Assembly (NCBI RefSeq): GCF_014650995.1
Contig: NZ_BMWA01000011.1
Coordinates: forward strand, 186,001-250,000
Direction: 5' to 3'
Source: Streptomyces viridiviolaceus
GTDB taxonomy: Bacteria; Actinomycetota; Actinomycetes; Streptomycetales; Streptomycetaceae
Length of the DNA: 64,000 bases
Part shown: positions 9,289 to 16,890 of the stretch, in pieces
Position numbering within the stretch: the first letter of the stretch is position 1
How the letters are laid out: each line of letters begins with the position of its first letter
Notes under the pieces: generated by a model
Told to the model about the DNA's origin: nothing
Databases searched by the model: none
The model's input: only the letters and a program-made list of their open reading frames with translations
Made by a program: the position numbers and the translations under genes

Positions 9289-9497
9289 CGGCCGCCGTTC
9301 CCCGGGGCCCGTCCCGGCCCCAGGGCCTGTCGGACGGTTCCCGTCCGCCCCGCGACGCCACGCACGCTCCTGCGGAGGGGCACCGGGTGCAGACCCGAGT
9401 ACGTCCAGTACGAGGGTCCGCCGCCGGCGCGCCGAGAGCACGCACCTGACGCCGCGGGGCCGCCCTCCGGGCGACGACGGGAATGGCCGGACAGGCC

Positions 9498-10379
9498 CTA
9501 CGGCAGGGCGGCCGCACGCCGCCGATCGAACAGCGGCGCGAGCAGGTCGCCGTGGTCCTGCACCCGCGGCCCGACCTCCCCGGCCCGGAACACCAGCTGC
9601 TCCGCCCGTCGGCACCGGGCCACCTCCTCCCACGTCACCGGCGCGGAGACGGCCGGCTCGGTGCGGGCCCGCACCGTGTACGGAGCGGCCGTCGTCTTGC
9701 GCGCGGCGTTCTGGCTCCAGTCCACGAACACCTTCCCCGGCCGCAGGCTGCGCGTCATCCGGTGCACCACGAGCCGCGGCATGGCCCGCTCCGCCTCCAC
9801 GGCCAGCGCCTTCGCGTACTCCGACACCCGCTCGGACGACGACCCCCGCACCGCCGCCAGCAGATGCAGCCCCTTGGCCCCGGACGTCTTGGCGAACGCC
9901 TCGACGCCGTCGGCCGCGAGCCGCTCCCGCAGCCACAGGGCGACCTCGCAGCAGTGGACGACGGTGGCGGGCGGCCCCGGGTCGAGGTCGAACACCAGGC
10001 GGTCGGCCTCGCCGGGGTCGTCGGCGACCCACTGGTGCGTGTGGAACTCGGTCACCAGGTTCGCCGCCCACATCAGGCTGGGCAGGTCCTGCACCAGCAC
10101 CATCCGCGCCGGCCCCTCCGACCGGGGCACCTCGGCCGTGGTGACCCACTCGGGCGTACCCGGCGGCACGTTCTTGGTGAAGAACAGCTGGCCGTCCGGG
10201 CCGTCCGGGTACCGCAGGAACGACACCGGACGGTCCCGCAGGTGCGGCAGCAGCACCTCCGCGGTCGTCGCGTAGTAGTGCAGCAGCTCGGCCTTCGTGA
10301 AGCCGGTCGCGGGATACAGCACCTTCTCCAGGTTGCTGAGGGCCACCCGTCGCCCCTCCACCTCTGTGATAGGCGCCAT
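9498..10379 (-). CDS. ligD: LigD-type NHEJ polymerase/primase domain protein
   Basis: A 293-aa stand-alone LigD polymerase (PolDom, AEP primase superfamily). The opening EGRRVALSNLEKVLYPATG is the family hallmark. The catalytic acidic pair is in VFDLDPGP (about 155-162), and AKTSGAKGLHLL (about 183-194) is the conserved Ser/His nucleotide-binding region. In non-homologous end joining it adds nucleotides, preferably ribonucleotides, at aligned breaks bound by Ku. There is no ligase or phosphoesterase domain, so ligation must come from another gene. It is divergent from ku across 76 bp containing a TGAGAATCTCA palindrome. Confidence 0.94.
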   Translation of the reverse strand: MAPITEVEGRRVALSNLEKVLYPATGFTKAELLHYYATTAEVLLPHLRDRPVSFLRYPDGPDGQLFFTKNVPPGTPEWVTTAEVPRSEGPARMVLVQDLPSLMWAANLVTEFHTHQWVADDPGEADRLVFDLDPGPPATVVHCCEVALWLRERLAADGVEAFAKTSGAKGLHLLAAVRGSSSERVSEYAKALAVEAERAMPRLVVHRMTRSLRPGKVFVDWSQNAARKTTAAPYTVRARTEPAVSAPVTWEEVARCRRAEQLVFRAGEVGPRVQDHGDLLAPLFDRRRAAALP

Positions 10380-10383
10380 ACGA

Positions 10384-10394
10384 TGAGAATCTCA
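10384..10394. promoter_or_regulatory. Palindrome in the ku-ligD divergent region
   Basis: TGAGAATCTCA is an 11-bp odd palindrome located five bases upstream of the ligD ATG and about 60 bp from the ku start. In a 76-bp divergent intergenic region it is a plausible operator shared by both genes. The identity of any regulator is unknown. Confidence 0.35.
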
Positions 10395-10455
10395 CGAATC
10401 GCTCGAAACACGGACAAGTCGCCCTGGGGGGCAATCGACCGGAAAGGTGCTGCAC

Positions 10456-11511
10456 GTGCGATCCATCTGGAACGGCGCCATCTCGTTCGGCCTGGTCAGC
10501 ATCCCGATCAAGTTGGTGAACGCGACCGAGAGCCACTCGATCGCCTTCCGTCAGATCCACACGGAGGACGGCGGCCGGATCCGCTACCGAAAGGTCTGCG
10601 AACTGGAGGACCGCGAGGTCACCCAGGGCGAGATCGGCAAGGGCTACGAGGACGCCGACGGCACGATCATCCCGATCACGGACGACGACCTCTCCCACCT
10701 GCCGATCCCCACGGCACGGACGATCGAGATCGTGGCCTTCGTACCGGAGGAGCGCATCGACCCGCTCCAGATGGGCGCCGCGTACTACCTGGCGGCGAGC
10801 GGCGCCCCCGCCGCCAAGCCGTACACGCTGCTGCGCGAGGCGCTCAAGCGCAGCAACCGCGTCGCCATCGCGAAGTACGCGCTGCGCGGCCGCGAGCGGC
10901 TGGGCATGCTGCGGGTCGTCGGCGACGCCATCGCCATGCACGGCCTGCTCTGGCCGGACGAGGTACGCGCCCCCGAGGGCGTCGCACCGGACGCCGGCGT
11001 CACGGTCCGCGACCAGGAACTGGACCTCGCGGACGCCCTCATGGACACGCTCGGCGAGATCGACCTGGACGACCTGCACGACGAGTACCGCGAGGCGCTG
11101 GAGGAGGTCATCGCCGCCAAGGCCGCCGGGGAGGCGCCGCCCGAGACGCCCGAGCCGGCCACCTCCGGCAAGGTGCTGGACCTGATGGCGGCCCTGGAGA
11201 GCAGTGTGCGGGCGGCCCGGGAGTCCCGCGGCGAACCGGCCGAGGAGGCCGAGGTCAGGTCGCTCCCGCCGCGCAAGACGGCGTCCCGGGGGACCCCCAA
11301 GGAGACCGGCGGCAAGAAGTCGACGTCGACGGCCGCGAAGAAGACCGCGGCGAAGAAGACGGCGGCGTCGACGAAGAAGTCGACGGCGAAGTCGGCCCAG
11401 TCCGGGAAGAAGACGGCGGCGGCCAAGGGCACCGCCAAGAAGGCGACGGCCAAGAGCACGGGTTCCAAGAGCACCGCGAAGAAGACGGCGTCCCGCAGGC
11501 GCAGCGCCTGA
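10456..11511 (+). CDS. ku: Ku protein with long lysine/alanine-rich C-terminal tail
   Basis: A 351-aa bacterial Ku homodimer subunit that threads onto DNA ends and recruits LigD. The start is the second GTG (10456), giving the canonical N-terminus MRSIWNGAISFGLVSIP; GGAAAGG lies eight bases upstream. The Ku core covers residues 1-255. From about residue 275 to the end the chain is a low-complexity tail of AAKKT, KKSTAK and TAKKA units with about one third Lys, resembling histone H1. In mycobacterial Ku such tails modulate DNA binding and threading; the same is inferred here. Its partner ligD is transcribed divergently. Confidence 0.96.
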   Translation: MRSIWNGAISFGLVSIPIKLVNATESHSIAFRQIHTEDGGRIRYRKVCELEDREVTQGEIGKGYEDADGTIIPITDDDLSHLPIPTARTIEIVAFVPEERIDPLQMGAAYYLAASGAPAAKPYTLLREALKRSNRVAIAKYALRGRERLGMLRVVGDAIAMHGLLWPDEVRAPEGVAPDAGVTVRDQELDLADALMDTLGEIDLDDLHDEYREALEEVIAAKAAGEAPPETPEPATSGKVLDLMAALESSVRAARESRGEPAEEAEVRSLPPRKTASRGTPKETGGKKSTSTAAKKTAAKKTAASTKKSTAKSAQSGKKTAAAKGTAKKATAKSTGSKSTAKKTASRRRSA

Positions 11512-11594
11512 CGCCTGCGGGGCCTCCCGGGGTGGCCGGGCACCGGTGGGCGGCAGCTGCCCCTGCCGTGACGAGGCGCCCCGTGATCAGGCGT

Positions 11595-12128
11595 TCAGTC
11601 GATCGTCCAGGGGGCGGAGGACCGTGTGGGCTCGAAGACCACGGGGCTCGCGGACCCGGAGGCACCGGGCGAGAGGGACGCGCCCGGCGAAGGGGACGCC
11701 GTCGCGGGCAGGTCGACGGGAGCCTCCTCCAGTCGCTGCCCGATCGTTTCTCCCGGCCCGTCGGCCGGGGCGACCGAGTCGGTGGACAACTGCGACCACG
11801 CCGTCAGCGCGAGGGTCACGGCCGCGGCCGTACCGATCACCCGGCCGACCCGCCGGAGCCGGGCACGGCCGTCCAGGTCACGCCAGGCGGGGCCGGTCCA
11901 CACGTCGTCTGCCTGCCACAGCTCGCCGACCGCCTCCGGCGTGCCGGGGACCGGCGGCCCGGGACGCCAGCCCGGCGTCCGCTCCCGGGCCGCGGGCTCC
12001 CTGAGGGCGGAGGCTCGGATGGCACGCTCGTTGTCCATGAGGAACTTCTGCCACACCGCCTCGGGGACGGTGGGCGCACCGTCCGGCTCTTCCGGCGTTC
12101 CGCCGCTGCCCGGCCAGGGAGTGGTCAC
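11595..12128 (-). CDS. Membrane protein of unknown function, 177 aa
   Basis: The GTG start at 12128 follows GAGGGGACC. The N-terminal 90 residues are cytoplasmic and hydrophilic (PEAVWQKFLMDNERAIRAS, then a Pro/Gly-rich linker and WRDLDGRARLRRV). A single membrane segment covers about 97-114 (IGTAAAVTLALTAW). The outside tail is Ser/Pro/Gly-rich. This layout resembles small anti-sigma-like or transmembrane accessory proteins, but I see no zinc-binding HxxxCxxC motif. No function can be assigned. Confidence 0.72.
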   Translation of the reverse strand: MTTPWPGSGGTPEEPDGAPTVPEAVWQKFLMDNERAIRASALREPAARERTPGWRPGPPVPGTPEAVGELWQADDVWTGPAWRDLDGRARLRRVGRVIGTAAAVTLALTAWSQLSTDSVAPADGPGETIGQRLEEAPVDLPATASPSPGASLSPGASGSASPVVFEPTRSSAPWTID

Positions 12129-12352
12129 GGTCCCCTCTTCTTCCTCTCGCGCTCTCGCGCCCTCGCGTTTCCGGCCGGCGGGGCGGTCACGGAAGAGCGG
12201 GAGCGGAGCCCGCCGACGGCCTGTGTGCCGCGCATGGCCGGATCATGTGCCGGTGCCACCCCGGGGTGCCTCCACGGAATGTACATGCGCGGCCGCCGGG
12301 CGCCGCAGGCGGCACCGGGTCGTGACGGAGTCGAGGGCCGGCCCGCCCCCGC

Positions 12353-13099
12353 TCAGCGGACGGTCGGTGCCGCCGTCGGCGTCGGCGTGGCCGTGTTCAC
12401 GTCCAGGTCCGGGCGGGGCTTGAGGACGAGGACCCGCTCTCCCGGCTGCGGCGGGGGCGGGGTGACCTTCTCCTCGGGGAGCTTCGCCGGTCCGGTCTGC
12501 TGGAAGGTGACCTGGTCGTACTCGACGAGTCCGGTCTTCTCCAGGACCGTGATGTGGTCCAGGACGGTGTCGTTGGCCAGGTCGGCCAGCTGACGGACCA
12601 GGGTGTTCTTGGTGGTCGCCCGGATCTTGGCGATGGCCGGGAAGATCTGCCCGTGGGTCACGCGCATGATGTTGACGGCCGTCGAGTCGAACTCCCTGCC
12701 GCTCTTGGAGTCCACGGTCGCCACGAAGCCCTCCTGCTGCGGTGACGCCTTGTTGGGCAGCGTGATGCCCAGTTCGGGAGCGATCTCACGGCACATCGCG
12801 TCCAGGCCGGCGTGCCCGACGACCAGGTGCTCGCCGGCCTCCTTCATCTCCTTCGTCGTGCCGCGCGCCATGGCCATCTCGCCCAGCGGGTACTCCCACA
12901 GCCCGGCCGCCCGGACCTTGACCACGAAGTCCCGGTCGGCCTCGGTGAGCGGCCCGTACTTGGTGCCGGCGATGACGCGGCCGGGATCGCCGTCGGCCTT
13001 GTCCAGACCGAGCACGGCCGGGAAGGCCAGCGCGGTGAGGGTCAGGGTCATCGCACCGAACAGGACGACGACTCCGATCCTGCTGCGGGACAGGCGCAT
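12353..13099 (-). CDS. DUF4142-type secreted protein
   Basis: A 248-aa protein starting at ATG 13099, just after GGAGG. A signal or anchor segment follows the basic start MRLSRSRIG (GVVVLFGAMTLTLTALAF). The mature part is a helical, ferritin-like DUF4142 domain: LTEADRDFVVKVRAAGLWEY, the GEMAMARGTTKEMKEAGEH helix, and a second helix pair ending TVLDHITVLEKTGLVEY. The C-terminus is a Pro/Thr-rich tail. The frame stays open for another 270 codons upstream, but that extension crosses an 84-bp repeat and has shadow-like composition, so I reject it. Biochemical role unknown. Confidence 0.88.
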   Translation of the reverse strand: MRLSRSRIGVVVLFGAMTLTLTALAFPAVLGLDKADGDPGRVIAGTKYGPLTEADRDFVVKVRAAGLWEYPLGEMAMARGTTKEMKEAGEHLVVGHAGLDAMCREIAPELGITLPNKASPQQEGFVATVDSKSGREFDSTAVNIMRVTHGQIFPAIAKIRATTKNTLVRQLADLANDTVLDHITVLEKTGLVEYDQVTFQQTGPAKLPEEKVTPPPPQPGERVLVLKPRPDLDVNTATPTPTAAPTVR

Positions 13100-13599
13100 G
13101 ATGCCTCCAGGGGCGACGCGAGCGACTCGTACGCCAGGAGGTACGCAAGCGGCGGACGGATCAATCACCGCGCCGGGGTAAAACTTGCCGGCCACCTGCC
13201 CCTGGAGGCCGGGGTGCGGGCGCCCCCTGGCTCCTGCCGCCGGCGCCCCGGACCCGGTCTCCGGCCGCCTCCTGGGCCGGGCCTCCGGGCCGTGCCCCGG
13301 TCCCGTCCCGACGCCGGCCTCGGCCGTGTCCCGGCCGTGCCCTGGGGTCGACGCCGGATGGTCACGCTTGCGGGTTCCCGTGCCGGATCCCACCGTCGGG
13401 CGACGCCGCAGGGCTTCCCGGGGACGGGCGCCGAGGCGGGAGCCGATCCCGCCTCCGATCTCCCACCGGGGGCTCACGGACGGGCGGGGCGAGGCCCCAC
13501 GCCACCCCGGTGGCCACCCGGCGCGGCCCCTGGGCTTCTCGACCCCGCCCCCTGACCCCGGGGCGGCCCCGACGCGGACCCTGCTGGCGCCCAAGCACC

Positions 13600-13892
13600 G
13601 GGCTGCGCGTCTGGGCTGCGTCTTTGGTCCTGGTTCCGGGTTGGGAGGCGGTCCTGACGGGGCTGTGCCGGCGGTCGCGCGGCGGGCTGGGCGTCTGGGC
13701 CCTGCCTTTGGGCCTGTCCCGGGTTGGGAGGCGCCCCTGACGCGGACCGTGCCGCCGGTCGCGCGGCGGGCTGGGCGTCTGGGCTGCGTCTTTGGTCCCG
13801 GTTCCGGGTCGGGAGGCGTCCCTGACGCGGACCGTGCCGGCGGTCGCGCTTGGGCTGTGCGTCTGGGCCACGCTCTGGTCCTGGCTCCCGGG
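13600..13892. repeat. 84-bp tandem repeat, about 3.5 copies
   Basis: Units begin GGGCTG(C/G/T)GCGTCTGGG at 13600, 13684, 13768 and 13852, exactly 84 bp apart, and diverge by scattered substitutions without indels. The last copy is truncated at about 13892. A degenerate half-copy precedes the array (about 13550-13599). It lies in the 937-bp gap (13100-14036) between the DUF4142 and PPOX genes. I see no supported gene in that gap. Confidence 0.85.
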
Positions 13893-14036
13893 CCGCACCC
13901 TCGGTCCTGCGTCAGGTACATGCCTCAGGGCCCGCGTCCGGCTCCGTGCCGGGCCTCGCCGCCGGCTGGTGCCGGCGGCGAGGAGTCGGCAAGGTACGAC
14001 CTGGGTTGTACCGCGCGGCGACGAGCCCCGGTTCGG

Positions 14037-14471
14037 TCAGCCGAGGTCGGCGCCGTACACGCGGTCCACCGTCATCGTGATCAGCACCCGGCGGTCGGAC
14101 ACCATCACCGACCGGTACTCGGCCCAGTCCGGGTGCTCCCCGGCGGCGGCCCGGTAGTACTCCACCAGTGCCTCGACCTCCGGGCCGTGGGGGTCCGTGC
14201 CCGGACCGGTGAGGGTCGCGACGCCCTCCGCGGTGGCCCAGGACCTGCCGTCGGGGCTGGTCACCTCCAGGGTGGCCCGCGGGTCCCGGCGCAGGTTGGC
14301 CGTCTTGGCCAGCCCGTCGCGGGTGGAGATGCGGATGACGCCGGCCTCGTGGTCGTAGGCGGGCATGACGGGGGAGAGCTGGGGGCGGCCGTCGGCCTTG
14401 ATGGTCGCGAGCACGCCGAGCCGGCTCTGCGCCAGCAGCGCGCGGGCGTCGAAGGACGGTGTGGTGGTCAT
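14037..14471 (-). CDS. PPOX-class (pyridoxamine oxidase-like) oxidoreductase
   Basis: A 144-aa single-domain split-barrel flavin/F420-binding protein. The opening FDARALLAQSRLGVLATIKA, with DGRPQLSPVMPAYD after it, is typical of the PPOX F420-dependent family. RISTRDGLAKTANLRRDPRA is the cofactor-contact stretch, and VEYYRAAAGEHPDWAEYRSV lies near the C-terminus. Small enzymes of this class reduce cofactors or xenobiotics with F420H2 or FMN. The actual cofactor and substrate are not readable here. Its 3' end borders the repeat-containing gap. Confidence 0.88.
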   Translation of the reverse strand: MTTTPSFDARALLAQSRLGVLATIKADGRPQLSPVMPAYDHEAGVIRISTRDGLAKTANLRRDPRATLEVTSPDGRSWATAEGVATLTGPGTDPHGPEVEALVEYYRAAAGEHPDWAEYRSVMVSDRRVLITMTVDRVYGADLG

Positions 14472-14530
14472 GGCAGGATCATCACCCTTCCCTCCGCGGG
14501 GTGTCCCGCGAATCCCCCCGTCGGCCCCGC

Positions 14531-15454
14531 TCAGGGAACGGCTGGACCACCCAGGTAGCCGCCGTCGCGGTCGTACGGCCAGGCGTTGGCCACGCAGCCC
14601 TTGAGGCCCTTGATCTGCTGCATCATCGCCGGAGCGGGCCGGCCGGGCCCCGGGCAGGTCTCGTGGCCGCGCCCGATCCGGTGGCCGACCTCGTGGTTGA
14701 CGATCAGCGCCCGGTACTCGCCGATCGGGCCGTCGAACTCGGGGGAGCCGAGAACCCAGCGCTTGAGGTTCACCACGACGTCCGTCCCCACGCTGCAGTT
14801 CACCTCACCCCGGGTGAGCAGCCCCGCCGCGCCGCAGATCTCGTCCACGGTGCCCGGCGTGGCGATCTTCACCACGAAGTCGTACGAACCCGAGCCGACC
14901 AGCCGGAAGGAGTTGGCCCCGTCCCGGGTCCAGCCCCGGCGGTCGGCGAGCACGGCGGAGATCTCGGCGGCGGCGGCGCTCGGCCGGATGTCGATGCCGT
15001 CCTCGACGAGCACCTTGTAGCGCCGTACCCGGCTGCCCGTACCCACGGTCGTCCCGTCGGCCCGAGCGGTCGTGAAGGTTCCGGGTCCCGTCGTGGGGAC
15101 GGCGATGGTGGAGGGGGAGGGCGAGGCCGACGGGGAGGCGGAAGCGGACGGCGAGGCTGAGGAGCCGGGCCCCGTACTCGCGGTCGCCGTCGCGTCGGGA
15201 GACGGGCCGGCCGGCGGCCCTGCGGCCTCCAGGGCGTCGGCCACGTCGGCAGCCTGGTCGTCCGTGACCACGGGCCGCGTGTCCCGCCAGTACGCCACGG
15301 CGGCGCCGGCCGTGAGCAGGACCGCACCGAAGGCCAGCCCGGCCAGGGCCACCCGGGCACGGCTGCGGCGCCGCCGTCCGCGGGCGCGGGACCCTCGCGG
15401 GGCACGGCCCGCCGGGTTTCCTCGCTGGGGCTGGCGGGCTGTGCGTCGGCCCAC
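14531..15454 (-). CDS. DUF3152 secreted zinc-metallopeptidase-like protein
   Basis: About 307 aa from the GTG at 15454, which follows AGAGAGGA. A strongly basic N-terminus (RARGRRRRSRARV) precedes one membrane or signal segment (ALAGLAFGAVLLTAGAAVAY). A Ser/Pro-rich linker of about 50 residues leads to a C-terminal DUF3152 domain containing NHEVGHRIGRGHETCPG, an HExxH-type zinc site with a third His. The Cys pair (MIC..., EVNC) suggests disulphides. It is likely a cell-surface metallopeptidase-fold protein; activity is unproven. The start is less certain than the domain, because the frame stays open to 15835. Confidence 0.84.
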   Translation of the reverse strand: MGRRTARQPQRGNPAGRAPRGSRARGRRRRSRARVALAGLAFGAVLLTAGAAVAYWRDTRPVVTDDQAADVADALEAAGPPAGPSPDATATASTGPGSSASPSASASPSASPSPSTIAVPTTGPGTFTTARADGTTVGTGSRVRRYKVLVEDGIDIRPSAAAAEISAVLADRRGWTRDGANSFRLVGSGSYDFVVKIATPGTVDEICGAAGLLTRGEVNCSVGTDVVVNLKRWVLGSPEFDGPIGEYRALIVNHEVGHRIGRGHETCPGPGRPAPAMMQQIKGLKGCVANAWPYDRDGGYLGGPAVP

Positions 15455-15768
15455 GACGGGCGTCCTCTCTGCTGGGCGGCCGGGCGAGCGGCGGAACCCG
15501 GTCCGACCGCTGCGAACGCCCGGCTCGACGGCGGAACGCCGGGCGGTGACACGGGCGCACCGCACTCCCGTGCGGTGGTGTGCCACCAAGATCAAAGCGG
15601 ACGGGCACACAGAACCGTCACAGGCCACCACGTGGGGCTTCTCACGCGGGCGTTCGACTCCGCGGGCACAACCATCCGGCACTCTCAGGAGTCCGCGCGC
15701 CCGCTCCCGCACGCCCGTCGGGGCTGCCCGAAAGATGCTGGGCAGCCCCGACGCGGACGAACCGGCCG

Positions 15769-16101
15769 TCAGCCGACGGGAGTCCGTTCCCAGCGGTAGA
15801 AGCAGCGCGCCATCGCGTCCTTGGGACTGCGCCACGTCGCCGGGTCGTACGCGGAGACGTACGGGGAGAGCCGCTCGCTGACCTGGCGGAACTCGGGATG
15901 GCCGGTCAGTCCCGCGATGGTGGCGGCCGGGTCGCTCTCGCTCTCGATGAGGTGCAGGTACACGTCACCGAACTCGAAGAGGCTGCGCCCGGTGACGCCC
16001 ACCAGGTGCGGCAGTTCGCCACGGTCGGACTCGGCGAACACCTTGGCGATGTCGGGTGCCGCGCCCGGTGCCATACGGGCCACGATCAGGGTGTGGTGCA
16101 T
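15769..16101 (-). CDS. whiE-ORFVII: WhiE ORFVII-type polyketide cyclase (TcmI family)
   Basis: A 110-aa monomer-fold (ferredoxin-like, dimeric alpha+beta barrel) cyclase of the TcmI family. Visible features are MHHTLIVARMAPGAAPDIAK at the start, then SDRGELPHLVGVTGRSLFEF and YVSAYDPATWRSPKDAMA. In spore-pigment pathways it closes later rings of the polyketide made by the KS-alpha/KS-beta/ACP set. It is the last gene of the minus-strand run, 24 bp after the aromatase/cyclase. The WhiE numbering follows the S. coelicolor cluster order, which is matched gene for gene. Confidence 0.92.
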   Translation of the reverse strand: MHHTLIVARMAPGAAPDIAKVFAESDRGELPHLVGVTGRSLFEFGDVYLHLIESESDPAATIAGLTGHPEFRQVSERLSPYVSAYDPATWRSPKDAMARCFYRWERTPVG

Positions 16102-16125
16102 GGGGAGGCCGTCCTTCGGTCGGTG

Positions 16126-16605
16126 TCAGTCGGCGAGCGCCGCGGCGGTCCGCCGCTCGCCCGCGGCCTGCTCGATCCGGTCCCGGATCAGGGCCATCTG
16201 CGTACGGGAGTTGCGGTTGATGTTGTCCGTCATCCAGGCGTCGTCCACGGGCGCGTCCGGCTTCATCGCGAAGTCCTGGATCCAACGCATTCGAGTACCC
16301 TCCGCGGTCTCGGCGTACTCCCAGACGATGTTCATGAACTGGAAGGGACCGGTCTCGACCCGGTGGGCGCGCACCGTGCGCGACACGGGGTCGGCGACGC
16401 GCTCGGACACCCAGCTCCACACCTTCCCGTTCTCGTCCGGGTGCATGGTGAGCCGGAAGGTGACGCTGTCGCCGTCCCGTTCCAGCACCTCCACGGAGGC
16501 GTACTCGCTGAACAGCCGCGGCCAGCCCTCGATGTCGTTGGTGATGTCCCAGACGAGCTGCATCGGCGCGGCGATGGTGATCTCGTTCTCGGTGTGCCCT
16601 GCCAT
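16126..16605 (-). CDS. whiE-ORFVI: WhiE ORFVI-type aromatase/cyclase (SRPBCC)
   Basis: A 159-aa START/SRPBCC-fold mono-domain aromatase/cyclase. It opens MAGHTENEITIAAPMQLVWD, then ITNDIEGWPRLFSEYASVEV and WSWVSERVADPVSRTVRAHR; the helix-grip pocket signature is clear. It directs first-ring cyclisation and aromatisation of the nascent poly-beta-ketone. It starts one base after the ACP stop codon (TGACATG), so it is coupled to the minimal PKS genes. Confidence 0.95.
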   Translation of the reverse strand: MAGHTENEITIAAPMQLVWDITNDIEGWPRLFSEYASVEVLERDGDSVTFRLTMHPDENGKVWSWVSERVADPVSRTVRAHRVETGPFQFMNIVWEYAETAEGTRMRWIQDFAMKPDAPVDDAWMTDNINRNSRTQMALIRDRIEQAAGERRTAAALAD

Positions 16606-16606
16606 G

Positions 16607-16876
16607 TCACACTCCCGTCTTCAGGGCGCCGTTGACCAGCGCGAGGAAATCCGCGGGCGTCTTGCAGCGCTCCGCCTGCTCCGGCAGGCCGAAGCCGTAC
16701 CGCTTCTCCAACTCGGCCACGATGCCCAGCAGGCCGAGCGAGTCCAGACCGAAGGTGTCGAAGCCGGCCTCGGCCTGACGACGCAGGGTGACGGGGTCGA
16801 CGTGCACCCCGGCCGTCCGCTTCATCAGCGTCGACAGATCCTCGATGGTCATCTGGTAGTCCAATTGATCGGTCAT
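16607..16876 (-). CDS. whiE-ORFV: WhiE ORFV-type acyl carrier protein
   Basis: An 89-aa type II PKS acyl carrier protein. The phosphopantetheine site is Ser46 in FDTFGLDSLGLLGIVAEL. The start ATG 16876 lies nine bases after GAAGGAG. The acyl chain grows as a thioester on this protein while KS-alpha/KS-beta condense malonyl units. It sits between KS-beta and the aromatase/cyclase, as in other spore-pigment clusters. Confidence 0.96.
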   Translation of the reverse strand: MTDQLDYQMTIEDLSTLMKRTAGVHVDPVTLRRQAEAGFDTFGLDSLGLLGIVAELEKRYGFGLPEQAERCKTPADFLALVNGALKTGV

Positions 16877-16890
16877 GCGGATGTGCTCCT

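Noticed and set aside
8242..11079. A 945-codon open frame on minus over the phosphatase, NERD, LigD and Ku genes
   Set aside because: It crosses genes on both strands, has no recognisable domain and is a GC-driven shadow.
13600..13892. 84-bp repeats as a CRISPR array
   Set aside because: Units are contiguous and diverged with no unique spacers alternating with short identical repeats, and no cas genes are present.
13100..13921. N-terminal extension of the DUF4142 gene by about 270 codons
   Set aside because: The extension is low-complexity Arg/Pro/Gly, crosses the 84-bp array and would bury the clear ribosome site and signal peptide at 13099.
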